Origin: Bradyrhizobium sp. SSBR45G
Lineage (GTDB): Bacteria > Pseudomonadota > Alphaproteobacteria > Rhizobiales > Xanthobacteraceae
DNA length: 64,000 nucleotides
NCBI RefSeq assembly: GCF_030159255.1
Contig: NZ_BSCT01000001.1
Span: 372,001 to 436,000 of the forward strand
Direction of reading: 5' to 3'
Below are positions 26,011 through 33,687 of this stretch, piece by piece. Every line of letters begins with the position of its first letter. The stretch's first letter is position 1. The position numbers and the translations under genes are program-made. The notes under the pieces are model-generated. The model was not told the origin of the DNA and ran no database searches. It worked only from the letters and a program-made list of their open reading frames with translations.

Positions 26011-26114
26011 GCGCAGGGAATGCCGGGTGAAGGCCTCACCCATGGCCCGCCTGCAACAAGAAAAGCAGGCGGCAGTCACCACAGGATCAGCCGAACATCC
26101 GGCATTCCCTGCGC
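26011..26114. repeat. Nested hairpin repeat
   Basis: GCGCAGGGAATGCCGG (26011-26026) and CCGGCATTCCCTGCGC (26099-26114) are perfect 16-bp inverted arms; a second stem CGCCTGC / GCAGGCG (26048-26054, 26065-26071) nests inside. It has the look of a dispersed intergenic repeat seen in many copies in Bradyrhizobium. Confidence 0.6.
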
Positions 26115-26667
26115 GACGGTCTTAACGCTTCCTTCGTGCTCTCCCCGGTGTACGGCTCTCTAGCCACCGTCGCCCGCGAGGATTCGTCATCCCCCGAACT
26201 TAGCGCCAGCGTCGCGGCGCCAGGACCACACGACTTCGCGTCCGCGCCGTGCCGTTCGTCCGCGTGCAAGCACGCTGCGGCAACAACGCGGCCATCGCAT
26301 CCCCACCTCGCGTGTCGTGACGATCGCGCGCAACGCCCCTCTCGATGAGGCGGGATGGCGGCAGTCAAACACACAATTCTGAAAAACGGAATAAGAATAT
26401 TTTTGGCAGGGGGACTGGACAGGGGTCTTCCCGTTGAAATTGCTGGCGAACATTACGTCTTGGCGCAACCCATTTGGGGCATTCTCGCATAGCGGTCCCA
26501 TCACCGCGTTGATCGGATCTCCACCAAGTCTTGTCGAGGGTCGCATTCGTCCGTCGTATGGCCGCACCGGGCCACATGCGGACTTGGGCCCGAAGGGCAA
26601 CATTGACGGCAAGCGCGTTCATGGGTGATGCTACGCACCGTCGTAGACATAGGTGGAGGTCGCCATT
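26115..26667. other. Gene-free, repeat-derived region
   Basis: No frame here looks coding. The minus-strand frame 26187-26612 reads as an arginine-rich translation of repeat DNA. The stretch CGGAATAAGAATATTTTTGG (26379-26398) is a local A+T-rich island. The last ~25 bp carry the metallopeptidase ribosome region. With 25550-26114 this makes over 1.1 kb without a gene. Confidence 0.5.
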
Positions 26668-27519
26668 ATGCGCTGTCGCATTGTGACAACGACGCTTGTG
26701 GTGCCGTTGGTATTGACCTCGCTTGCGGTCGGCACGGCCGTAGCCATGCCGGCGGCGCGGCATTTGGCATCCGCCTTATGGAACGCGCCGGATTATCTGC
26801 CCGCGCTTGCCCAGAACGGCCAAGTCCACTTCGAGCCTGGTGCGGAAGAGTATGCGCGCGAGGTGGCGGCACTGCTTCCGGCGGCGCTAGGCCGGGTCGA
26901 GGCGGCGCAGGGACGACGGTTCGCTCGTCCAGTAACCATCGGAGTATACGCAACGGTCGAGAAGTACGCAGTTGCCAATGCCAGCGGCGACCCGGGTGCC
27001 GTCGGTGTCGGAGCTTTCGGACGCGTGGTCTTGTCACCAACACTGTATGAATCTCAGCACCAACGTCTGCCCGCGATACTCACCCACGAATTGTCGCACG
27101 TTCACCTTCAGGGCTACTTATCCAGTTACGCATGGGTCCGCCTCCCCAACTGGTTCAAAGAAGGCCTCGCTGTCACGGTATCGGATGGCGGCGACGAGTA
27201 CGTCAGCCAACGGGAAGCGCAGCGCGCTATCGATCGTGGCCAACACATAGACATTGACGATACTGGAAGCTTTCTGAATCTCACCGAAATTGGATTCGCG
27301 CGGGCACCTACCGGAATTACACCGTCGCACCGGACAGTGATGGCCTACCGCCAAGCACATATGTTCGTCCAGTTTCTGCACGATTTTGACAACGCAGGCT
27401 TCGATCGGATGATGGACGCGATTCTTGACAATCGCCCGTTTGCCGACGCGGTGCAGGTTGGTTATCAGGATAACATTCAATCGCTTTGGAAAAGGTTCGC
27501 GTCTGCAGCTCAGCGATAA
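26668..27519 (+). CDS. Secreted zinc metallopeptidase (HExxH, gluzincin-like)
   Basis: The 283-residue protein has a signal peptide (VVPLVLTSLAVGTAVAMPA), then a catalytic segment ILTHELSHVHLQGYLSS with the HExxH zinc motif, and NWFKEGLAVTV 25 residues further on, whose Glu would be the third ligand as in peptidase-MA/gluzincin families. Its target is unknown. Codon use is a little more A/T-rich than its neighbours and it is set in repeat-rich DNA, which suggests acquisition. The ATG at 26668 was preferred over 26653 because it places positive charges right at the signal peptide start. Confidence 0.75.
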   Translation: MRCRIVTTTLVVPLVLTSLAVGTAVAMPAARHLASALWNAPDYLPALAQNGQVHFEPGAEEYAREVAALLPAALGRVEAAQGRRFARPVTIGVYATVEKYAVANASGDPGAVGVGAFGRVVLSPTLYESQHQRLPAILTHELSHVHLQGYLSSYAWVRLPNWFKEGLAVTVSDGGDEYVSQREAQRAIDRGQHIDIDDTGSFLNLTEIGFARAPTGITPSHRTVMAYRQAHMFVQFLHDFDNAGFDRMMDAILDNRPFADAVQVGYQDNIQSLWKRFASAAQR

Positions 27520-27640
27520 TCGCTAGGCCGAAGAGATAGTTTTCTCTGCACTCGATCGACGTGTCGAAATTCAGGCTGTCGATACGATCGCAAGATTCAT
27601 CAAAGCCAACGGGCTTAAGCCGTGACTATCGATCTGGCGA

Positions 27641-27664
27641 TGTCCGCTTCGGGTCAAAAGCCGG
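27641..27664. repeat. Short dispersed repeat, copy 1
   Basis: TGTCCGCTTCGGGTCAAAAG plus CCGG. A near copy is at 28311-28334. This motif is frequent between genes in rhizobial genomes. The surrounding 27520-27792 has no coding frame. Confidence 0.5.
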
Positions 27665-27792
27665 CTTGTTGCACGAAATTTCTTGCTTCCGCTTTGAGAT
27701 CCTGGAGCAGACATTGCCGGAGCTGAGCCGAAGGTGGCCACCGTACGAGGACCGATTTGGAACGGCGGTCATACGCCGTTCGCCGCTCAGGG

Positions 27793-28206
27793 CTACCGTG
27801 CCCTATGGCGGGCGCTCAGGTATCCGCCAAACGCCGTGACCGCGGGGCTCAGCAGCAGAGAGACGAAGTACAGTGCTTCATGACCCGCCGCACCGCCTCT
27901 GACCAGGGCGTATACGGTGGCTCCGACCGAAAGGATCGACGACAAGCCCCCGTTGAGAACATCATCGTGCCTGGCCATGCGGGCCGCGACGTAGCCACTC
28001 AGCACGGAGCCGAGTGAGCCCAGGAGGGTAGACCAGAACCAGAAGACGCCGCTCGCCAGCACGAACTGGTTGGCGGCGTCCATATTGTTCGCGGAAGCTG
28101 CCGATGACTTCAGGACATAGATCGCCGCCAAGAAGCCCGCGATGGAAGACAAAACGATGTCGACAATGTTGCCGACCGCAACAGCCATGAGAGATATGCG
28201 GTTCAT
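27793..28206 (-). CDS. Small four-helix membrane protein
   Basis: A 137-residue protein with four hydrophobic segments: VAVGNIVDIVLSSIAGFLAA, FVLASGVFWFWSTLLGSLGS, LSSILSVGATVYALVR and YFVSLLLSPAVTAFGGYLSA. Glycine/serine-rich helix faces suggest tight packing. No enzyme or transport motif was seen and the family was not identified. It stands between two copies of a short dispersed repeat. Confidence 0.65.
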   Translation of the reverse strand: MNRISLMAVAVGNIVDIVLSSIAGFLAAIYVLKSSAASANNMDAANQFVLASGVFWFWSTLLGSLGSVLSGYVAARMARHDDVLNGGLSSILSVGATVYALVRGGAAGHEALYFVSLLLSPAVTAFGGYLSARHRAR

Positions 28207-28803
28207 CCCGTCCTATGCACTTTAGGTCACTGAACGTAGCAACCTACACTTAAACGGCGCTATCAAAAAGCGGTACGAGTGAGCAAGGTTGCGAACGTGC
28301 TTAGGCGGTTGGTCCGCTCCGGGTCAAAAGCGGCCATTCGGTTCAACGAAGGCGTACTTCCGGCTGAGGTCCGATAGCTGACATCGCTGAGGCCGACCGG
28401 AATGTCCGAGATGGGCCACGAACGGACTCCGTACGAGAGGTGCATCAAGCGTCAAAATCAGGCACGTGGTTCGTGCGATGCGCTGCAAATCTTGACATTC
28501 CCGGCTGGTCCCATTAGGGGAACGGCGCTCCGCAACCTTCGCGGACTGAACAGAGGCGTACAATGACGGACGATAGCCAGCACCGGGAGTCTCGCTAGCG
28601 CGTCCGTCGAGGCGTGCTTGCGCGCCTCCCTTCTGATGCCGGACGGCCGAAGCCGCCGGCACATTTTCCCACAACGAGTCTGAGACGTCGAAGCCTGTGA
28701 TGCGCACGCGCATTGCGAGCTCGCGGCTGCGCGTCCTCACGGATTCGCGGCACGACGCCGCGCGACTCGTCTTTCTTTCCAGAGACTCCAGCGGAGTTTG
28801 AAG
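28207..28803. other. Gene-free region upstream of the EF-G paralog
   Basis: About 600 bp. It contains a second copy of the short dispersed repeat (28311-28334, GGTCCGCTCCGGGTCAAAAG) but no convincing frame on either strand; the minus-strand frames 28263-28448 and 28458-28664 look like repeat translations. The last 12 nt carry the ribosome site GGAG of the EF-G gene. Confidence 0.5.
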
Positions 28804-30855
28804 ATGACCCGCATCCTGAGAAATATCGGCATCATGGCGCATGTCGATGCCGGCAAGACCACATTGACCGAGCGCATCCTGCTCGACACCGGCCGGATCC
28901 ACAAAGCCGGCGACGTTCACACCGGCAACACCGAGACCGACTCCCATGCGCTCGAGAAGAAGCATGGGATCACGATTTCGGCTGCCGCGATCTCGTGCGA
29001 CTGGCGCGGCGCGTCGATCACGATCATCGACACGCCCGGACACGTCGACTTCCAGATCGAAGTCGAACGCTCGCTGCGCGTGCTCGACGGCGCGATTGCC
29101 GTGTTCTCGGCCGTCTCCGGCGTCGAGCCGCAGTCGGAAACAGTCTGGCGCCAGGCTGACCGGCTCGGCGTGCCGCGCCTGTGCTTCGTCAACAAGATGG
29201 ACCAGGTCGGCGCCCATCTGGAGCGGACCGTCGACATGATCACCGAGCGTCTCGGTGCCAATCCGCTCGTCCTGCAGGTTCCGATCGGCGGCGAAGGCGA
29301 CTTCGCGGGCGTGGTCGATCTCGTGTCGATGCAGGCGCTGCTGTGGGATGGAGCAGGGGCGTCGCCGACGGTTTGCGCGATTCCGGAGGGACTGCGCAGC
29401 GCGGCAGAGATGCAGCGGCAGCGTCTGCTCGAGACGCTGGCGGATCAGGACGAGGCGATCATGGCGGCCTATCTCGGCGGTGAAGCGATCGGAGCGGCTG
29501 ACATCAAGGCGGCGATCCGGCAGGCTTGCATGGCGGGACGGCTGACGCCGGTCCTGTGCGGGTCGGCGTACCGGAATGTCGGGGTGCATCCGCTGCTCGA
29601 CGCCATCGTGGACTATGCGCCGGCCCCATCGGACCGGCCGCCGGTGGCGGGCATCAACCCGCGCAGCGGCGAGGTCGAGCATCGGCTGCCGCGTCCGGAC
29701 CAGCCGTTTGCGGCGCTGGTGTCCAAGGTGCAGGCGAGCCGGTTCGGAACGCTTGCGTTCATCAGGGTCTATGCCGGTCGCATTGCGGCAGGGACGTCGG
29801 TGACCAATGCGACGGCCGATCGGGCCGAGCGCATTGGCCGGTTGTTGCGGATGCAGGCCGATGCGCAGACCGAGATCGACGACGCCTCAGCCGGCGACGT
29901 CGTCGCGATCGTCGGCCTGAAATCCGTCGCCGCCGGTGACACGCTGAGCGATCCGGCGCAGCCCATCGTGCTGGACGGCTTCGTCATCCCGGCCCCGGTG
30001 ATCGAGGCGGTGATCGAGCCGCGCCTCGGTCGCGACCAGGAACGGCTGGGGCAGGCCCTGGCGCTGATGGCGCGCAGCGATCCGTCGCTGCGCGTCGTCA
30101 TCGACGCGGACAGCGGCCAGACGCTGCTGCGCGGCATGGGCGAACTGCATCTGCAGATCGCCGTCGAACGACTGAAGGAGGACTACAATGTCGATGCTGC
30201 CATCGGCGCGCCCCAAGTTGCCTACCGTGCTGCCGCGTCGCGGCCGAGCGAGGTCGACCACACCCTGCGCAAGCAGAGTGGCGGCCCCGGGCAAATGGCG
30301 CGCGTTCGCCTCGCCTTCGCGCCCTTGGAGGACGGCGAGACGGGACTCGTGTTCGTCGACAAAACCGTCGGCGGCGCCGTTCCGCGCGAGTTCATTCCAT
30401 CGATCGAAAAGGCCCTGCGCCAGTCGCTGCTGGACGGAGGGCCTGGCGGATATCCTGTGCTCGGCCTGAAGGTGAGCCTGCTGGACGGCGCCTTTCATCA
30501 GAAGGATTCGTCCGGGCTGGCTTTCGAACTGGCGACGAAGGAGGCGTTCCGGATCGGCTTCGAACGCGCCGCTCCGATCCTGCTCGAGCCGCTGATGCGG
30601 GTCGTCGTGACGACTCCCGAAGACTATCTCGGGAGCATCATCGGCGATCTGCAAAGCCGGCGCGGTCGCATTCTTGCGACCGAACCGATCCCGCGCGGGC
30701 AGGACGTCACGGCCGAAGTGCCGCTGGCGGAGTTGTTCAACTACGTCAGCGCGCTGCGGTCGCTGTCGCAGGGGCGCGCCGTCTACACGATGGCGTTCTT
30801 GCGCTACGCGCCGGCGCCACAGGGCGTCACTGACAAGGCTCGTCAGTCGGCGTGA
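28804..30855 (+). CDS. Elongation factor G paralog (EF-G2-like GTPase)
   Basis: A 683-residue translational GTPase with AHVDAGKTTLTERIL (G1), IIDTPGHVDFQIEVERSLRV (G3), NKMDQVGAH (G4), a domain-II beta barrel, domain IV with TVGGAVPREFIPSIEKALRQ, and domain V ending LRSLSQGRAVYTMAFLRY. It differs from housekeeping EF-G at switch I (ALEKKHGITIS instead of a QERERGITI-type sequence) and stands alone, not with rpsL/rpsG/tufA, so it is a divergent paralog. It could assist recycling, stress translation or drug tolerance (FusB/Tet-like shielding); its role is unknown. The ATG at 28804 has GGAG 7 nt upstream. Confidence 0.85.
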   Translation: MTRILRNIGIMAHVDAGKTTLTERILLDTGRIHKAGDVHTGNTETDSHALEKKHGITISAAAISCDWRGASITIIDTPGHVDFQIEVERSLRVLDGAIAVFSAVSGVEPQSETVWRQADRLGVPRLCFVNKMDQVGAHLERTVDMITERLGANPLVLQVPIGGEGDFAGVVDLVSMQALLWDGAGASPTVCAIPEGLRSAAEMQRQRLLETLADQDEAIMAAYLGGEAIGAADIKAAIRQACMAGRLTPVLCGSAYRNVGVHPLLDAIVDYAPAPSDRPPVAGINPRSGEVEHRLPRPDQPFAALVSKVQASRFGTLAFIRVYAGRIAAGTSVTNATADRAERIGRLLRMQADAQTEIDDASAGDVVAIVGLKSVAAGDTLSDPAQPIVLDGFVIPAPVIEAVIEPRLGRDQERLGQALALMARSDPSLRVVIDADSGQTLLRGMGELHLQIAVERLKEDYNVDAAIGAPQVAYRAAASRPSEVDHTLRKQSGGPGQMARVRLAFAPLEDGETGLVFVDKTVGGAVPREFIPSIEKALRQSLLDGGPGGYPVLGLKVSLLDGAFHQKDSSGLAFELATKEAFRIGFERAAPILLEPLMRVVVTTPEDYLGSIIGDLQSRRGRILATEPIPRGQDVTAEVPLAELFNYVSALRSLSQGRAVYTMAFLRYAPAPQGVTDKARQSA

Positions 30856-30865
30856 CCACAACACG

Positions 30866-30894
30866 GAGATGAGCGGCCAATAGCCGCTCATCTC
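30866..30894. terminator. Hairpin after the EF-G gene
   Basis: A perfect 12-bp stem GAGATGAGCGGC / GCCGCTCATCTC with a 5-nt loop, 10 nt after the stop codon. No T run follows on either strand, so it is more likely an mRNA-end protecting structure or a weak or Rho-assisted terminator. Confidence 0.5.
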
Positions 30895-30988
30895 GCTCGA
30901 CAGTCGGCGCGCAGGGGCACGATGCTGCCCTTTGGCCGTTCCGTTTCCGCCCGTCTCGAAGAGAAGCGATCGGGGAGCCAAGCCCGGA

Positions 30989-31315
30989 CTATCTGAAATA
31001 CCAGGGGTAGGTCCAGTACACCCCGTCTGCCGCGGTCCGCATCCGCATGATCGCCTTTGAGCCGGCGCGTTGATCATCCTCGACGGCCACCACGGTTCCG
31101 ACGGGGAAGGTCCGGCATTCTCCCGACGCCTTCTTGGCGCGCCAGAAGGCTGCAAAGCGCGGCGTGTCTCCCATCAGGTCGCCGAGCGTCTTCAGCGTCT
31201 GCCACGACCGGCAGGAGACCGCAGCGGCCGCCGCCGTCACCCGCTGCCCCTGATCGTAGGCGTGAGCGGGCGTGATGATGGCCGCGGCGAGCAACACGGG
31301 ACCGATGCGTCTCAA
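30989..31315 (-). CDS. Small secreted hypothetical protein
   Basis: A 108-residue protein with a signal peptide (RRIGPVLLAAAIITPAHAYD). The mature part has two cysteines (VSCRSWQTLK and SGECRTFPVG) that may form one disulfide, and ends in YWTYPWYFR. SGECRTFPVGTVVAVEDDQ has a beta-hairpin look. No family was recognised. It follows the next secreted gene by 33 bp on the same strand, so the two are probably cotranscribed. Confidence 0.65.
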   Translation of the reverse strand: MRRIGPVLLAAAIITPAHAYDQGQRVTAAAAAVSCRSWQTLKTLGDLMGDTPRFAAFWRAKKASGECRTFPVGTVVAVEDDQRAGSKAIMRMRTAADGVYWTYPWYFR

Positions 31316-31348
31316 AACCCATCTCCTTCAGATAAAATGATTGATCGC

Positions 31349-31888
31349 TTACTTCCGAACGATCTGAACTTGCCGCAACACCTTCAGCAGTTCGGCACGC
31401 GACTTCGCCGTCTTGCTCGTGTCGGCTGCTCTGGTGGAAAGATGCAGATCGATCCATGCATTGGCCTCGACGCGCTCGGCGCGCAGATGAACTTGGACGA
31501 GACCAGCGACGGAGACGTCGTAGGCGACCACCTCCCATCCGCCCTCCCGCAGCGTCTCGACATGCGTCGGCGCCGTGGCTCCTGTCAGCGCCGGCGACCG
31601 CAACTCCGCCGCCCAGAACGCCTCGAGGCCCTTGTATTGCTGCGCCGGTTCGAGCCACCCGCTCAAGATCAGCAGAGGCCGGGCGCGGCTGAGCTTGAAG
31701 TAGCCCGGCCTTGCGCCTTCCACGGGATCGGACCGAAGCGCCGGCTCCGAGATCTTCACGATCACTTGGCTCTGCGGCACGGTGAACGTGAACGGGACCT
31801 CTGATTGCGCTGGGCCGCTGACAGCGCCGAGTACGGCCGTCATCGCGCCGAACAACGATACGGCCCTTGCACCAAAGCGAACTCGCAT
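31349..31888 (-). CDS. Secreted hypothetical protein (179 aa)
   Basis: A 179-residue protein with a signal peptide (VSLFGAMTAVLGAVSGPAQSE) and a mature part predicted to be beta-rich (VPFTFTVPQSQVIVKISEP, PLLILSGWLEPAQQYKG, VEANAWIDLHLSTRA). The domain was not identified. The start at 31888 puts the signal peptide at the N-terminus; a longer in-frame start exists at 31957. It lies upstream of the 108-residue secreted protein and may share its transcript. Confidence 0.62.
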   Translation of the reverse strand: MRVRFGARAVSLFGAMTAVLGAVSGPAQSEVPFTFTVPQSQVIVKISEPALRSDPVEGARPGYFKLSRARPLLILSGWLEPAQQYKGLEAFWAAELRSPALTGATAPTHVETLREGGWEVVAYDVSVAGLVQVHLRAERVEANAWIDLHLSTRAADTSKTAKSRAELLKVLRQVQIVRK

Positions 31889-32011
31889 GACGCCCCTCCC
31901 AACCACGGGGACATGGTAGCGCGGGCTCACGTCCGTGCATATGCCGCGGCTGGTCACGTTGATCGAAAACGGGTTTAGGACTGCGGCAGGCGCTCGCTCC
32001 TGGCGCCAGAT

Positions 32012-32533
32012 TCAGGATGGCAGGCCAGCATGTGCTCCGTCCGCCAGAAACGCCATCGAGATCACGTTCTCATAGCGACCGTCGATCCGGACGGCGTTGC
32101 GATGCAATCCCTCCGCTTGGAAGCCGACCGATTTGTATAAGGCGATCGCGTTTTGATTGGCCTCGCGCACCGTCAGTTCGATACGCGTGAGCCCGCCGGC
32201 GAGCGCGGCATCCATGGTCTGCCGGATGAGCGTGCGACCGATGCCGCGGCCGCGCCAGGGCGGCAGCAGGCCCATGCCCAGGGTGCCGCAATGGGCATAG
32301 ATCGTCCTGCGCGTATTGGTCAGGATATCGCACCAGCCGACGATCCGGCCATCGTCAACGACGACGAATTGCGGCTGGCCGTTCTCGATGTTGTTCAGAA
32401 CGAAGGCTCTGATTTCGTCGAGCGACGCCGCTTCGAGGAACGAGAGAAAGCGCCGTTCGCGCGCCACGCTGTCCAGCACGGCACGGAATGCAGCGATGTC
32501 GCTCTCGGTGATGGATCGGATCTCATGGGACAT
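32012..32533 (-). CDS. GNAT N-acetyltransferase
   Basis: The 173-residue protein has the GNAT core: QFVVVDDGRIVGWCDI (beta 2-3), LGMGLLPPWRGRGIGRTLIR with the acetyl-CoA pyrophosphate loop RGRGIGRT, and TVREANQNAIALYKSVGFQA. The acceptor is unknown; the layout is like RimI/PhnO-type small acetyltransferases. The ATG at 32533 begins MSHEIRSI; the in-frame extension to 32902 is not coding in character. Confidence 0.85.
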   Translation of the reverse strand: MSHEIRSITESDIAAFRAVLDSVARERRFLSFLEAASLDEIRAFVLNNIENGQPQFVVVDDGRIVGWCDILTNTRRTIYAHCGTLGMGLLPPWRGRGIGRTLIRQTMDAALAGGLTRIELTVREANQNAIALYKSVGFQAEGLHRNAVRIDGRYENVISMAFLADGAHAGLPS

Positions 32534-32900
32534 GATCTGGTTGCTTCCAGAGGAGGGCGCGGCGCGAACTGCCGACCGGCCTGTCGTGATCGCCACTCGT
32601 CGGCGCTCTTGCTCATGTGCCAGTACGCAGCATCGCCGGCAACTCGGTGATGAGCGCGCAGCCTCGCCATCGGGCGGTCCGCGAACGACGAACGGACCGT
32701 TTCCAGCACACGATGGTTGCTCTCGTTTCGGTCCCTCGCGCGTCGCGCGAGCCGCCGGGACATGCGCTTGCGCGGTGCGCCGATTCCGCAACAGCTCGGA
32801 GAAAGGTCGATCGACGCAAGTGTGGCACGCTGGCGCCTCAATCGTGGCCGTGCGAAGAAGCGAGCATTGTTGGTGTTCATCTACCTGGAGGGGCGCACCC
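32534..32900. other. Divergent intergenic region (367 bp)
   Basis: Separates the GNAT gene (minus) from a secreted-protein gene (plus). No operator, repeat or small frame was recognised; the open frames here read as low-complexity arginine-rich sequence. Confidence 0.4.
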
Positions 32901-33428
32901 ATGCGCTATCTGCTTGCCGTCCTCGCGATCGTCCTGTTGCCGTCGGTTGCGGTCGCACAGGAGCGGATCACGATGGCGGACTACGTCGCGTTGTGTCTCG
33001 CGCTGTGGGATGGCGCGCCGGATATTTCCGCGCGGGCGAGCGAACTGGGACTGGTGGACTCCACCGGCGGGACGTCGGGGGCGTCGATCACCATCGAGAA
33101 ATCCACCATGCGGCTGTTCAAATCGGCGTCGGGCAACGTCTCGTCCATCAGCACGGTGATGGAGGAGGGCAAGCAATCCTGGTGCGACATCAACGTCCCC
33201 GTTGCGCTCGACCGCGCCGATCTCGACGTCCTCGCAAAGGCCTTGGATCTCGACGGGCAGGTCGTCACGCTCGGCCAGTCCACCATCGGCAGCTGGCGGA
33301 TTCGCAAGCGCCGGCCGCCGGTGCTGGTCCGCACGATTCTCGGACGGGCCAACACAATAGTGGTTCTGGTGCGGTTCGAGCCGTCCGGGGCGACCGCCGC
33401 GGCGAAGCCGCAGAAGACGAGCCATTGA
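32901..33428 (+). CDS. Secreted hypothetical protein (175 aa)
   Basis: A 175-residue protein with a clear signal peptide (RYLLAVLAIVLLPSVAVAQ). The mature protein has two cysteines (YVALCLALWDGAP and QSWCDINVPV) and alternating strand and loop patterns, with RIRKRRPPVLVRTILGRANT near the C-terminus. The family was not identified. The ATG at 32901 follows GGAGGGGCGCACCC. Single gene, flanked by intergenic repeats downstream. Confidence 0.68.
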   Translation: MRYLLAVLAIVLLPSVAVAQERITMADYVALCLALWDGAPDISARASELGLVDSTGGTSGASITIEKSTMRLFKSASGNVSSISTVMEEGKQSWCDINVPVALDRADLDVLAKALDLDGQVVTLGQSTIGSWRIRKRRPPVLVRTILGRANTIVVLVRFEPSGATAAAKPQKTSH

Positions 33429-33511
33429 AGGTCGGAGCAGGGCGGCGATCGCATCTCGACATCCGGGGCTGCCGCGACGAACCATCGTGTTAGTTAGCTA
33501 GCTCCTCCGTC

Positions 33512-33535
33512 ATGCCCGGGCTTGTCCCGGGGCAT
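33512..33535. repeat. Short REP-like hairpin
   Basis: ATGCCCGGG and CCCGGGGCAT arms around CTTGT. It lies in the 259-bp gap between the secreted protein gene and the convergent autotransporter and resembles the CCCGGG-type palindromes after acdS. Confidence 0.5.
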
Positions 33536-33687
33536 CACGAAGTGGAGAGAGACGAACGCAAAACTGCGATTGTCAGATACGATGGCGCTGGTGGCGCAGC
33601 ATTTGGGATTTCAGCACCTCCGATCCGATGGCAAGCGCCAGCGCCAGATCCAGCCAGATCGAGAGGATCATCGCGGCACGCCGTGCG

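Noticed and set aside
26187..26612. 141-residue minus-strand frame
   Set aside because: Arginine- and tryptophan-rich composition typical of translated intergenic repeats; no ribosome site.
28263..28448. 61-residue minus-strand frame
   Set aside because: Covers the short dispersed repeat; sequence reads as repeat translation.
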